From assembly GCA_964646205.1 (NCBI GenBank), contig CAZYAZ010000012.1:1-64000 (forward strand): a stretch of DNA of 64,000 bases, read 5' to 3'. Below the pieces are notes generated by a model. That model ran no database searches and was not told the DNA's origin. It saw only the letters and a list, made by a program, of their open reading frames with translations. A program made the translations under genes and the position numbers. The DNA is from UBA8437 sp964646205 (lineage in GTDB: Bacteria > Planctomycetota > Planctomycetia > Planctomycetales > Planctomycetaceae). Every line of letters starts with the position of its first letter. Within the stretch, counting starts at the first letter, position 1. Below are positions 51,199 through 60,539 of the stretch, one piece after another.

Positions 51199-52419
51199 TC
51201 AGCGGTCACTGCCCTGGTGATCAATCAAGGTGATCAATCTCGCTGATGCGGCATCGGCGAATTCCGGATCGTTGATGTGCAGCGGCAATTCCAGCAGTTC
51301 GGTCTCTCCGTGGTGATCCCGGATTGCCGTGAACAACGCATCCCGGGCCTCGGGGTCGTCAAACGGTTCTCCGACGTGGTCGATGGCCGAGACACCTTTT
51401 AGGGGAAGTATCACCGTGGTGGGTCCGGTCGCGCTGGCGGCCCGTTGGGCAATCTGTTGGCCCAGGCAACGGTTCTCCTCGACCGTGGTTCTCATCAATG
51501 TCACCGTCGGGTTGTGCTCGTAGAACAGCCGCTCGGCGAACCGGGAGGGGACATCGGCAGGGGGTCCGAAGTTGACCATGTCGGTGGCGCCGACACTGAC
51601 CACCTGGGGGACTCCACGACGGCCTGCGGCGGTGAGGCGATCGGGCCCGGCCGAGAGAATGCCACCGACCAGTTCGTCGGCCAACTCGGTGGTGGTGATG
51701 TCGAGGACCCCGGCGATCAGGCCATCGTCGATCAGCGACTCCATCGCCTGGCCTCCGTTGCCGGTGGCGTGGAAGACCAGTACCTCGAAGCCGGCTTCCT
51801 CCAGCCGTTGTTTTGCTCGCTCCACGCACGGGGTGGTGACACCAAACATGGTCGCGGCGACGAGCCGACGGTCGTCGGCGGAGTCCGGGGCCGGTGCGAG
51901 GGTGACCAGTCCGGCCATGGCGCGGGCGGCGGAATCGAGCACACTGCGGCTGATGCGGTTGAGGCCGAGAATGTCGACGACCGAGTTGAGCATCAGGAGA
52001 TCGGAGTCACCGACCCACGGTCGGACCTGGCCGCTGGCCAGTGTGCTGACCATCAGCTTGGGCAGCCCCAGCGGAAGTGCCCGCATGGCGCTGGTGGCAA
52101 TTGTCGTCCCGGCCGATCCACCAATTCCGATCACCCCCTGCAGTTGGCCGGTGGCCAGTTCCATGGTGGCCAGCGATCGGGCGGCCTCGGCGGCGGCGGA
52201 AATGGCCCGGCCGCGGTCGCCGTTGGCCACGAGTGTCGCCAGCGGTGTGGGACCCAACCCGTAGAACTCGTTCCGGGTGATGTCCGGAGTGAAGCCCGCA
52301 TGGCCCAGGCAGCCGGTGTCGACGACCCGAACGCCGACGCCCAGTTCCGACAGCCGGTCGCGGAGAAAGGCCGCTTCGGTGCCCTTCGTGTCGAGCGTGG
52401 CCAGCAACAGGACGGGCAC
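51199..52419 (-). CDS. Tm-1-like / UPF0261 protein
   Basis: 406 aa from GTG 52419, eight bases after the stop of the upstream DUF1501 gene. The sequence matches the Tm-1-like ATP-binding family UPF0261: VLLLATLDTKGTEAAFLRDR, GVRVVDTGCLGHAGFTPDIT, GVIGIGGSAGTTIATSAMRA LP in two parts, LMVSTLASGQVRPWVGDSDL and VGATDMVNFGPPADVPSRF. In tomato Tm-1 this domain binds a viral replication protein, but bacterial members have an unknown, probably metabolic, role. It forms an operon with the TIM-barrel gene downstream, a split equivalent of the fused plant protein. Confidence 0.9.
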   Translation of the reverse strand: MPVLLLATLDTKGTEAAFLRDRLSELGVGVRVVDTGCLGHAGFTPDITRNEFYGLGPTPLATLVANGDRGRAISAAAEAARSLATMELATGQLQGVIGIGGSAGTTIATSAMRALPLGLPKLMVSTLASGQVRPWVGDSDLLMLNSVVDILGLNRISRSVLDSAARAMAGLVTLAPAPDSADDRRLVAATMFGVTTPCVERAKQRLEEAGFEVLVFHATGNGGQAMESLIDDGLIAGVLDITTTELADELVGGILSAGPDRLTAAGRRGVPQVVSVGATDMVNFGPPADVPSRFAERLFYEHNPTVTLMRTTVEENRCLGQQIAQRAASATGPTTVILPLKGVSAIDHVGEPFDDPEARDALFTAIRDHHGETELLELPLHINDPEFADAASARLITLIDHQGSDR

Positions 52420-52427
52420 GGTTGGGA

Positions 52428-53843
52428 TCAGCCGATGACGTCGGCGATGGGGTTGCCACTGCTGATGAAGAACGGACGACCGTTCTGATCGTGAATCTCG
52501 GTTCGCGGATCGATGCCCAGGCAGTGGTAGATCGTTGCGGTCAAGTCGCCCGGGGAGACCGGTCGGTCGCCGGGGAAGCCACCGATCTTGTCCGAGGCTC
52601 CGTAGACCTGTCCACCGCGAATGCCTGCTCCGGCCAGCACGACACTGAAGACGTTCGACCAGTGTTCGCGACCGGCTGTCTTGAGCGTGACCTTGGGCGT
52701 GCGGCCGAATTCACCGGCCACCACCACCAGGGTGTCGTCGAGTCGTCCCTCGCGTTCGAGGTCGCTCATCAACGCCGTGAACGCGACGTCGAAGGGAGGA
52801 ATGAGGTCTTCGCGGAGTGCCTGGAAGTTGTTCCAGTGACTGTCCCAGGCGTACCCCATCTGGCCCTGGGTCCGCAACCAGCTGACCTGCACGAGCCGGG
52901 TCCCAGCCTCCAGCAGTCTCTTGCCCAGCAGCACCGATTGGCCGAAGAGGTTCCGACCGTAACGGGACCGGAGGTCCTTGTCGGCGGTCGAGAGATCCAC
53001 GGCACGGCGGACGGCGTTGGAACTGATGACGTCCAGCGCCTTTTGCTGGTTCTGGTTGATAGTCCGCGCCAGGGGATTCTCGTTGAGGAACTCCAACTGG
53101 CTGTTGAACTGGTCGACCAGTTTCTTGCGTCGTTGGATCACGGCCGCCGGCCGGTTGGCAATCAATGGCAGGTGCTTGAGTTTGAAGTTGTCGTCGTTGG
53201 GGTTTCCACCGGTTTGCAGTGGATCAAACTTGCCACCCAGGGACCCACCCCACTGTCCGGCTCGTCGTCCGCTTCCGGCGTCCAGTCGTCGGGGGACGAT
53301 GCAGAAGGGCACCATTGGTCCGGGACCCGGCGAGATCTTTGAAAGCACCGAGCCGACGTGTGGAGCCTCGTCGCGGCCCATGAAATTCGCCGCACCCTCG
53401 CCGCGGGGATACTTGTACCCGGTGAACATGTAGTAGCCGCCGCCGGCGTGTCCGGATGACTCGTGGGTCATCGAACGGATCAGTGCGACGCGGTCCATCC
53501 ACTTTGCGGTTCGCGGCAGGTGCTCGCCGATGGCCAGGCCGGGCACCGATGTCTGGATCTGGTCAAATTCGCCACGGATCTCGGCTGGTTCATCCGGCTT
53601 CGGATCAAACGTGTCGTGGTGCGAGGCACCACCGGAGAGGAACAGCACGATGCAGTTCTTGGCCTTACCGAAACTGGCCGAGTGGCTGGAGCCCTTGTCG
53701 GTGGTCGGTTTGCCATGGGCGGTGCCGAGATTGACCAGCGAGGGCAGGGTCAACCCGGTCATGCCCAGGCCGCCAATCTTCAAGGCCTCGCGTCGCGTGG
53801 TCCCGTCGCACAACCGCGGAGCCGGTCCATTGATGGAGAACAT
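52428..53843 (-). CDS. DUF1501 exported protein
   Basis: 471 aa, normal length for the family, from ATG 53843. The N-terminus (CDGTTRREALKIGGLGMTGL) is a twin-arginine-type signal, although T-R-R-E is a variant. Core motifs are CIVLFLSGGASHHDTFDPKP, ALIRSMTHESSGHAGGGYYM, LVVVAGEFGRTPKVTLKTAG and VYGASDKIGGFPGDRPVSPG. The family is related to the sulfatase/phosphatase superfamily, but the activity is unknown. It is divergent from the PPC and DUF1549/DUF1553 genes, its usual partners in planctomycetes, and is followed by the Tm-1-like gene after 8 bp. Confidence 0.88.
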   Translation of the reverse strand: MFSINGPAPRLCDGTTRREALKIGGLGMTGLTLPSLVNLGTAHGKPTTDKGSSHSASFGKAKNCIVLFLSGGASHHDTFDPKPDEPAEIRGEFDQIQTSVPGLAIGEHLPRTAKWMDRVALIRSMTHESSGHAGGGYYMFTGYKYPRGEGAANFMGRDEAPHVGSVLSKISPGPGPMVPFCIVPRRLDAGSGRRAGQWGGSLGGKFDPLQTGGNPNDDNFKLKHLPLIANRPAAVIQRRKKLVDQFNSQLEFLNENPLARTINQNQQKALDVISSNAVRRAVDLSTADKDLRSRYGRNLFGQSVLLGKRLLEAGTRLVQVSWLRTQGQMGYAWDSHWNNFQALREDLIPPFDVAFTALMSDLEREGRLDDTLVVVAGEFGRTPKVTLKTAGREHWSNVFSVVLAGAGIRGGQVYGASDKIGGFPGDRPVSPGDLTATIYHCLGIDPRTEIHDQNGRPFFISSGNPIADVIG

Positions 53844-54081
53844 TGCTTCACCTTGTCGTCGTGGAGGGATCCTGTTGCCAGGACCAGTTCACCGAAATCT
53901 GTTCGTCAAATACAGTGTTGAAGGGTCTCGAATGTCTCGAACCTTCAACCGTGCAGGATACTCCAACCCCGCGAGACCCTCAACACAAATTGACAAACGC
54001 CTATGCGTCCCTGAGAATGGCGGCTTGGGCCGGGTATCGCGGCCCTACTGTTTCAGTGGCCTCTGGATCGGAATGACACCC
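53844..54081. promoter_or_regulatory. Divergent promoter region with competing hairpins
   Basis: This region separates the DUF1501 and PPC genes. The segment GTGTTGAAGGGTCTCG (53916-53931) can pair with CGAGACCCTCAACAC (53973-53987), one bulge aside, or its inner part GTTGAAGG (53918-53925) with CCTTCAAC (53943-53950). The two pairings exclude each other. A promoter-like TTGACA-17 bp-GAGAAT follows at 53991-54019. No gene is seen. Confidence 0.5.
53991..54019 (+). promoter_or_regulatory. Predicted promoter of the PPC protein gene
   Basis: A perfect -35 TTGACA (53991-53996), a 17-bp spacer and GAGAAT (54014-54019, 4 of 6 to TATAAT) lie about 60 bp upstream of the ATG at 54082. The dyads described for the region lie just upstream of the -35 box. 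Confidence 0.5.
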
Positions 54082-56454
54082 ATGCGGAACCGAGTTCTTC
54101 GCCAACTGGCCTGGTCGGTCTCCTGTCTCATCGTCGGCCTCATCGTGGTTCGACCATCACCCTGTTTTGGCCAGGCGTTTGTCCAACGGGTGGAACCGGC
54201 CGCGATGACTCGTGGCGAGGTGACTCGCGTGATCCTGCATGGCAGCCGGTTGGACATGGCCACCGCGCTCTGGATCTCGGTGCCCGGTGGGCAGGTGAAG
54301 GCGACCCAGGTCGGCCAAAGCAGCCCGGACCGGGCGGCTTTTGATGTCCGGATCCCCAAGGATGTGTCGCTGGGGTTCTACGGTTTGCGGCTGGCGACTC
54401 AGAGTGGGTTGTCCAATGCACACATTTTCCTGGTGGATGAAATCGCGACGGTGCCCGAGGAGGAGATGGCGGTGCCCGAGGGGGTCTCGCCCATGCAGGC
54501 ACCGCAGGTGGTTGAGCTGCCGGTGGCGATTTCCGGTTCGATCTTGAAAGAGGACGTCGACCTGTTTGCCTTTGATGCCGCGACCGGCCAGGAAGTGACC
54601 TTCGAGGTCGTTGGCAGCCGGTTGGGCAAGGGACTTGATCCGCTGGTCACCGTCCGCGACGCGGAAGGCCAGGTGGTGGTCCAGAAAGACAACGACGTCG
54701 GTTTGTTCTTCGATCTTCGGTTCGCTCACAAGTTTGCCCGGGCCGGGCGGTACACCGTTGAGGTTCGTGATTCGCGATTCCGCGGTTCTGGACACTGGGG
54801 CTATGTGTTGCGAATGGGTCGATTTGCGCCAGCCCGCGTTGCGGTGCCGGCGACCGTGCCGGTCGGCCAGGCCACCACCCTGACGTTTCCGCAGTTGGGC
54901 AAGTTGTCTCATCCGGAATCCGGAAAAGTGACTCCAGCGGGTGTGATCAATGGGCGAATGATGTTCGCGCTGAAACGCCCCGGTGATGAACTCTCGGCCT
55001 GGCTTCCTCTGCGGATCAGCTCGTTGGCATCGGTCGTCGAGAGCGAGCCCAACGACGATGTGACCCGGGCCAGCGTGGCCAAGATCCCCGGGGCACTGCA
55101 CGGGGTGATTGGCAAGCCCGGTGACGTGGACCATTTCCGGGTGGCGTTGAAAAAGGGACAGCTGTACCAGGTGGAGGTGGAATCACACACGATCGGTTCT
55201 CCGGCAGACATCGAGCTGATCTTGCTGGACCCCAAGGGGAAGGAAGTGACCCGGGCTGATGACTCGGGCCTGGACGAGGCCCGGATGAATGTCACCCCGG
55301 CGATGGATGGCGCGCACACGCTGGTGGTGCGGGAATTGGTCAACTGGGGCGGTCCGGAATTCGCGTACGCGATTCGTTTTGCTCCCCGGGCTCCCGGTCT
55401 CACGCTCTCCTCGGGTATCACCCGGGTGGCTTTGCCCCAGGGCACCCGCCAGCCTCTGCCGCTTTCGCTCAACCAGGTGGCCCTGGCGGGTGACGTGACC
55501 TTCCGGCTGAAGGGGGCTCCGTCGGGAATCACGATGAAGATCAACGAGGTGAAGCAGGGGACCCGCGAGATCGACAACTACCTGTTGTGCGATGCGTCGA
55601 CCGCGCCGGGCATCTACACCGTGCAGGTCGAGGCGGTCTCGAAGGCCAACTCGAAGATCACCGCCCTGGCGGCCACCCGGCCGCTGATCGACCGCCGCCC
55701 GACCGGACGGGGGCCACATGGCGAACCCTTCGAACTCCGCGAGGACCAGCGGCGGTTGCCGCCGACGCTGACCGAACGGATTGCCGTGCTGGTTCTTCCC
55801 ACCTCGCCGTTTGACTTCGAACTGGCCAGCCCGCTGGTCACCTTGCCGAGGTACCAGACGGCCGAGATCCAGGTGAAGACGACCCGGATTGCCGGCTTCG
55901 AAAACCCGATTCGGTTTGTGGCACGTGGCGGAGAGCTCGACCAGAACCAACTCCGCAAACCCCGTGTCCGGCTGCGTATTGGCGAGGCAACCGTCGAAAA
56001 CGCGGCGATTGCCGGGACACTGCAGTCGTACGTCAACTGCCTGACCCATCGTCAGAGGGTGGTCCTGACCGGGACGACCAGCTACCAGGGCCGTGAACTG
56101 TCACTGACCCGGACCTTCGACCTGGACATCGTGGTCGCCTTCAGTCCCGTCCCGTCCCAGAAGAAGGTCAGCGTGTCGGCCGGTTCGTCGGTGCGGGTCG
56201 CGTTGCGCCCCAACCGATTGGCCCCCTTCGATGGCCCGGTGATGCTCTCGCTCGGCCAGGTCAAGGGGCTTGAATTGCCCGGTTCGGTCGTGGTGCCCAA
56301 GGGGGCCGATGAGATCGAGATCGAGGTGAAGGTGGCGTCGGATATGAAGCCGGGCAAATACAAGGTGTCACTCTCGGGAATTGCCCGGGTCGAGCGGTTC
56401 CAGGAATCGGCCGGCGGCGCGCCGATCGAGGTCGAAGTGACCGCAGCGAAATAA
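54082..56454 (+). CDS. PPC-domain exported protein
   Basis: 790 aa from ATG 54082 (ATG 54073 three codons earlier is possible), giving a signal peptide (SVSCLIVGLIVVRPSPCFGQ). Two bacterial pre-peptidase C-terminal (PPC) domains are seen, at about 155-255 (DVDLFAFDAATGQEVTFEVV, DLRFAHKFARAGRYTVEVRD) and 350-435 (GDVDHFRVALKKGQLYQVEV, MDGAHTLVVRELVNWGGPEF). The rest is beta-sandwich-like. The N-terminus (VEPAAMTRGEVTRVILHGSR) resembles IPT/TIG folds. PPC domains usually accompany secreted enzymes, but no catalytic domain is seen here. It probably forms an operon with the DUF1549/DUF1553 gene downstream. Confidence 0.85.
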   Translation: MRNRVLRQLAWSVSCLIVGLIVVRPSPCFGQAFVQRVEPAAMTRGEVTRVILHGSRLDMATALWISVPGGQVKATQVGQSSPDRAAFDVRIPKDVSLGFYGLRLATQSGLSNAHIFLVDEIATVPEEEMAVPEGVSPMQAPQVVELPVAISGSILKEDVDLFAFDAATGQEVTFEVVGSRLGKGLDPLVTVRDAEGQVVVQKDNDVGLFFDLRFAHKFARAGRYTVEVRDSRFRGSGHWGYVLRMGRFAPARVAVPATVPVGQATTLTFPQLGKLSHPESGKVTPAGVINGRMMFALKRPGDELSAWLPLRISSLASVVESEPNDDVTRASVAKIPGALHGVIGKPGDVDHFRVALKKGQLYQVEVESHTIGSPADIELILLDPKGKEVTRADDSGLDEARMNVTPAMDGAHTLVVRELVNWGGPEFAYAIRFAPRAPGLTLSSGITRVALPQGTRQPLPLSLNQVALAGDVTFRLKGAPSGITMKINEVKQGTREIDNYLLCDASTAPGIYTVQVEAVSKANSKITALAATRPLIDRRPTGRGPHGEPFELREDQRRLPPTLTERIAVLVLPTSPFDFELASPLVTLPRYQTAEIQVKTTRIAGFENPIRFVARGGELDQNQLRKPRVRLRIGEATVENAAIAGTLQSYVNCLTHRQRVVLTGTTSYQGRELSLTRTFDLDIVVAFSPVPSQKKVSVSAGSSVRVALRPNRLAPFDGPVMLSLGQVKGLELPGSVVVPKGADEIEIEVKVASDMKPGKYKVSLSGIARVERFQESAGGAPIEVEVTAAK

Positions 56455-56455
56455 C

Positions 56456-56597
56456 CAGCCAGGAATGAGCAGCCAGNNNNNNNNNNNNNNNNNNNNNNNN
56501 NNNNNNNNNNNNNNNNNNNNNNNNNNNNNNNNNNNNNNNNNNNNNNNNNNNNNNNNNNNNNNNNNNNNNNNNNNNNCAGCCAGGAATGAGCAGCCAG
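56456..56597. repeat. 21-bp duplicate flanking the gap (assembly artefact)
   Basis: CAGCCAGGAATGAGCAGCCA plus G lies immediately before the N-run (56456-56476) and again immediately after it (56577-56597). The true junction is most likely one copy, so that the stop of the PPC gene and the next ATG are separated by about 11 bp. Confidence 0.8.
56477..56576. other. Assembly gap (100 N)
   Basis: Exactly 100 N flanked by a 21-bp duplicate. It is probably a false gap between the PPC gene and the DUF1549/DUF1553 gene. Confidence 0.97.
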
Positions 56598-59078
56598 ATG
56601 TTGGAGACGACCGTGAGATTTCGAGCGCGACACGCGTGTGGCCTGGTGCTGGCCCTGCTGGGGCTGGCGCCGGGGATCATGGCCGAGGCCCCCGATTCCA
56701 AACCGGCGGTGCCGGGATCGATCCAGGTCTTGCCGGCGACGGTCAACCTGGCCGGTCGTCGGGCGTTGGCCCGGTTGTCGGTGCTGGGGCGGCACGAGGG
56801 TGGCCGTGTCTCGGATCTCTCCCGAGTGGCCAGTTACAACGTCGAGAATCCCCAGGTTGTGACGGTGACCGACCAGGGGCGTTTGGCACCGGTTGCCGAC
56901 GGCCAGACCCGGGTGACAATCTCCTACGGCGGAAAGTCGCAGACGGTCGCCGTTGCCGTGACTGGCTTACAGACACCAGACCCGGTGGATTTTCACACCG
57001 AGGTGATTGCCGCGCTGTCACGAGGCGGTTGCAACCAGGGAGCCTGTCACGGTTCCCCGCAGGGCAAGAACGGCTTCCGGCTCAGCCTGCGTGGTTACAA
57101 GCCTGAACTGGATCGTGTGACATTGACCCGCGAGATCTTCGGCCGCCGCACGAGTCCGCAGAATCCCGATGCCAGCCTGATCCTGGCCAAGGCCGCCAAT
57201 CGGGTGCCTCACGTTGGTGGTCGCCGGTTCCGCGGTACCGAGCCCGCCTTCGGGGTGCTCAGGCAGTGGATCTTCGAAGGGACCCGTGTCAACGAGTCGT
57301 CCGAGGGGGTCGTCAAGCTGGAGATCCTTCCCGGGCAACAAACGTTGCATACCACCAGTCCGCAGTTGCAATTGGTCGCCCGGGCGCATTTTGCCGATGG
57401 CTCGATCCGCGATGTGACGCACCTGGCGGTTTTCACGACCAGCGACATCGATGCCTCCTCGGTCAGCGACGACGGGCTGGTCGAGTTTCACGGAACCGCT
57501 GAAGTGGCGGTGCTGGTGAGGTATCTCAAACAGATGGTCAGCGTTCGACTGACCTACGTGCGTGCCGATTCGGACTTCGTGGCCCAGCAGCGTGCCGAGG
57601 AGAATTCGATCGATCGCCTGGTGTTTGCCAAGCAACGGCAGTTGCAGTTGAAGGCCGCCTCACCAGCCCCCGAAGGAACCTTCCTGCGTCGAGTTCATCT
57701 CGACCTGTTGGGCACGTTGCCCTCGCCGGAAGCGGCCCGGGCGTACCTGGATTCCAAGGATCCCGCGAAGCATGTGAAACTGGTGGACGGCCTGTTGAAG
57801 CGTTCGGAGTTTGCCGAGTTCTGGGCCATGAAGTGGCTGGATGTGATGCGTGGCAATCGCGAGTCGATCACCGAGCGTGGCGTGCACAAGTTGCACCGTT
57901 TCCTGGTGAGGTTCTTTGCCGAGGACCGATCTTTTGGCGAGTTGGCTCGACAGATTCTCACCAGCCGAGGCAACACGCTTGAGAATCCGACGGCGAGTTT
58001 TTTCCGGATCGCGCGGACTCCCGAGGACGCCGCCGAAAGCACGGCCCAGCTTTTCCTGGGCGTTCGCATTCAGTGTGCCAAGTGCCACAATCATCCTTAC
58101 GAGGCGATCACCCAGGACGACTACTACGGCCTGGCGGCCTACTTTGCCCGCGTGAAACTCAAGGGCCGGGTTTTTGGTCTCGACCGTGAGATCGTCTTTG
58201 TCGGCCGCAGTGGCGATGTGAAGCATGCCGAGACGGGCCAGGTGATGAAACCGACGGCCTTCGGCACGGTGGCCACTGACGTGGCGGTCGGCCTGGATGT
58301 CCGACCCCAGCTGGCAGACTGGCTGGTCCGTGGCGAGAACCGCTGGTTTGCCCGCTCGACGGTCAACCGCATTTGGGCCCACATATTTGGCCTGGGAATT
58401 GTCGAACCGGTCGACGATTTTCGAGACAGCAACCCGCCGTCCAACGCCGAACTGCTTGATGAACTGGCCCGACAATTCGTCGCCGCCGATTATCGTTTCA
58501 AGCCGGTGATCCGCTCGATTGTCACCTCGCAGTCCTACCGTCTTGGGGCACGGCCGGTACTGCAATCGCCACACTCGGCTGATCCAGCCCGTTATGTCAC
58601 GTCGTCGGTCGTCAAGATGCTGGCAGCCGAGCAGATTCTGGATGCGATTTCCCAGGCGACAGGAGTGCCCGAGAAATTCACCGGGTACCCGCTGGGGACC
58701 CGGGCGACCCAGTTGGCCGAGGGAGCTGTTGACCACAACTTCCTCAAGGCATTCACCAAGCCGGTTCGCGATGTTCGCTGCGACTGTGCTCGAGAGACCG
58801 ACCCGACGCTCAACCAGATCGTGCACCTGATGAACAACGAGGGGATCCTGGCCCGGTTTGATACGGATTCGAGTCGCCTGGGACGATTGCTGGCGGAGGG
58901 GAAGTCGACCTCCGACATCATCGAGACGTTGTACCTGGCAACGCTGTCACGCCGTCCCTCGCCCGACGAGCAAAAGCTGGGCCTGGCTCACGTGGCGAGT
59001 GTTCCGGACCGGACCGAGGCACTACGGGACATCCAGCACGCCTTGATCAACTCGAACGAGTTTCTGCTCAGGCATTGA
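56586..59078 (+). CDS. Ig-like / DUF1549 / DUF1553 cytochrome-like protein
   Basis: 830 aa from ATG 56586, with AGGA just upstream; ATG 56598 is also possible. A signal peptide (CGLVLALLGLAPGIMAEA) is followed by a BIG2-type Ig-like domain at about 35-130 (SRVASYNVENPQVVTVTDQG). A planctomycete cytochrome-like segment follows with an unusual C-x4-C-H motif (GGCNQGACHGSPQGKNGF, about 148-154). DUF1549 (about 335-545) contains a CxxCH motif, IQCAKCHNHPYEAITQDDYY, about 498. DUF1553 closes the protein (WFARSTVNRIWAHIFGLGIV, VTSQSYRLGARPVL). Both motifs could bind haem c in the periplasm. The family function is unknown; it normally pairs with DUF1501. Confidence 0.88.
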   Translation: MSSQMLETTVRFRARHACGLVLALLGLAPGIMAEAPDSKPAVPGSIQVLPATVNLAGRRALARLSVLGRHEGGRVSDLSRVASYNVENPQVVTVTDQGRLAPVADGQTRVTISYGGKSQTVAVAVTGLQTPDPVDFHTEVIAALSRGGCNQGACHGSPQGKNGFRLSLRGYKPELDRVTLTREIFGRRTSPQNPDASLILAKAANRVPHVGGRRFRGTEPAFGVLRQWIFEGTRVNESSEGVVKLEILPGQQTLHTTSPQLQLVARAHFADGSIRDVTHLAVFTTSDIDASSVSDDGLVEFHGTAEVAVLVRYLKQMVSVRLTYVRADSDFVAQQRAEENSIDRLVFAKQRQLQLKAASPAPEGTFLRRVHLDLLGTLPSPEAARAYLDSKDPAKHVKLVDGLLKRSEFAEFWAMKWLDVMRGNRESITERGVHKLHRFLVRFFAEDRSFGELARQILTSRGNTLENPTASFFRIARTPEDAAESTAQLFLGVRIQCAKCHNHPYEAITQDDYYGLAAYFARVKLKGRVFGLDREIVFVGRSGDVKHAETGQVMKPTAFGTVATDVAVGLDVRPQLADWLVRGENRWFARSTVNRIWAHIFGLGIVEPVDDFRDSNPPSNAELLDELARQFVAADYRFKPVIRSIVTSQSYRLGARPVLQSPHSADPARYVTSSVVKMLAAEQILDAISQATGVPEKFTGYPLGTRATQLAEGAVDHNFLKAFTKPVRDVRCDCARETDPTLNQIVHLMNNEGILARFDTDSSRLGRLLAEGKSTSDIIETLYLATLSRRPSPDEQKLGLAHVASVPDRTEALRDIQHALINSNEFLLRH

Positions 59079-59091
59079 CCGTCACGCGGTC

Positions 59092-60534
59092 TTATTGCAT
59101 CACCCCGGTGATCAACTGGCCCTCGTTGAGTGTCGCTCGTTCAGGCCGTCCCTGGAGGTGGTACACCAGTTCCTGGTGGTCCAGCCCGATGGCATGCAGG
59201 ATGGTGGCGTGCAGGTCGTGAACGTGTGCGGGTGAATCGACAGCGTGCATGCCAAATTCGTCGGTGGTCCCGACGACTGTCCCTCCCCGCACGCCGCCGC
59301 CGGCCATCCACATCGTGAAGCCGTAGGGGTTGTGGTCTCTTCCGTCGCCCTTTTCCGACATGGGCGTCCGACCGAATTCTCCGCCCCAGACGACCAGTGT
59401 TTCTTCCAACAGTCCCCGTTGCTGGAGGTCGGCGAGCAACCCGGCAATGGGGAGGTCGGTTTCACGGCAACGGGCGGTGTGATTCTGTTCGATTTTTGAG
59501 TGGGCGTCCCACTTGCTGCCCGAACCGGAATAGAGCTGGATGAAGCGGACACCTCGTTCGACGAGCCGCCGGGCCAGCAGGCAATTCTTCCCGAAGGGGG
59601 CCGTGGTCTTGTCGTCCAACCCGTAGAGCGTGCGGGTGGCCGCGGTTTCCTGGGAAATGTCGACCGCCTCGGGTGCATGCGATTGCATCCGGTAGGCGAG
59701 TTCGTAGGAGGCGATGCGGGCCTCGAGTTCATCATCGGCACGCCGCTGTGCCAGGTGCCGGCGATTGAGCCTTGCGAGAAAGTCGAGCTTGCCGCGTTGT
59801 CGGCGATCGTTGACCGATTTTGGAGGAGACACGTACAGGATCGGAGTGCCGTCCTGACGGAAGCGGGTGCCCTGGTAGGTCGCGGGCATGAACCCGGTTC
59901 CCCAGACGCGGGTTCCGCCGGGAGGTTCCCGGTCGTTGTCCAGCAGCACGACAAACCCCGGCAGATTGTGGCTGGACGATCCGAGTCCGTAGGCGACCCA
60001 GGCTCCCAGGCTGGGGCGACCGGCCAGGATGCTGCCGGTGTTCATCTGGCAGACGCTGCCAACGTGGTTGAGTCCGTCGGCCCGACAGGAACGGATGACG
60101 CAAAGCTTGTCGGCGTGGTGTCCGACGTGAGGATACCAGTCGGAAACCGGCAGGCCACTCTCGCCGTACCGTTGCCACTTGCGTCGGGTTGGCAACAGGG
60201 GGTTGTTGGAGACTCCCATCGGGGTGATGACCCGTTCGATGGACTCGGGCAACGGCTGGCCGGCGAACCTGTTGACTGCCGGCTTGGGATCAAACGTGTC
60301 GATGTGGCTGGGGCCACCGTCCATGAACAAGAAGATCACGCTGCGGGCGGTGGTCTTGTTGTGTCCACTGCGGGCCCGCATCGATTCCGCCGCAGCGCTC
60401 TCGCTGGCCGCCAGAGCTCCCAGGGCCAATCCACCGAACCCGGCTCCGGAACGGAGCAGGAAATCACGGCGGGTGGCGGCGGACTCGTGGTGCCGCGTTC
60501 CGGGGGTTGGCTGGAGCTGGTGATTCAAGGGCAT
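59092..60534 (-). CDS. DUF1501 exported protein
   Basis: 480 aa from ATG 60534, six bases after the stop of the upstream DUF1549/DUF1553 gene. A much longer frame to 60981 runs antisense-like through that gene and is rejected. The twin-arginine signal is SAATRRDFLLRSGAGFGGLA. Core motifs are SVIFLFMDGGPSHIDTFDPK, KLCVIRSCRADGLNHVGSV, LVVWGGEFGRTPMSEKGDGR and VVGTTDEFGMHAVDSPAHVH. It forms the classic planctomycete pair with the DUF1549/DUF1553 gene. The enzymatic role is unknown. Confidence 0.9.
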   Translation of the reverse strand: MPLNHQLQPTPGTRHHESAATRRDFLLRSGAGFGGLALGALAASESAAAESMRARSGHNKTTARSVIFLFMDGGPSHIDTFDPKPAVNRFAGQPLPESIERVITPMGVSNNPLLPTRRKWQRYGESGLPVSDWYPHVGHHADKLCVIRSCRADGLNHVGSVCQMNTGSILAGRPSLGAWVAYGLGSSSHNLPGFVVLLDNDREPPGGTRVWGTGFMPATYQGTRFRQDGTPILYVSPPKSVNDRRQRGKLDFLARLNRRHLAQRRADDELEARIASYELAYRMQSHAPEAVDISQETAATRTLYGLDDKTTAPFGKNCLLARRLVERGVRFIQLYSGSGSKWDAHSKIEQNHTARCRETDLPIAGLLADLQQRGLLEETLVVWGGEFGRTPMSEKGDGRDHNPYGFTMWMAGGGVRGGTVVGTTDEFGMHAVDSPAHVHDLHATILHAIGLDHQELVYHLQGRPERATLNEGQLITGVMQ

Positions 60535-60539
60535 CGCGA

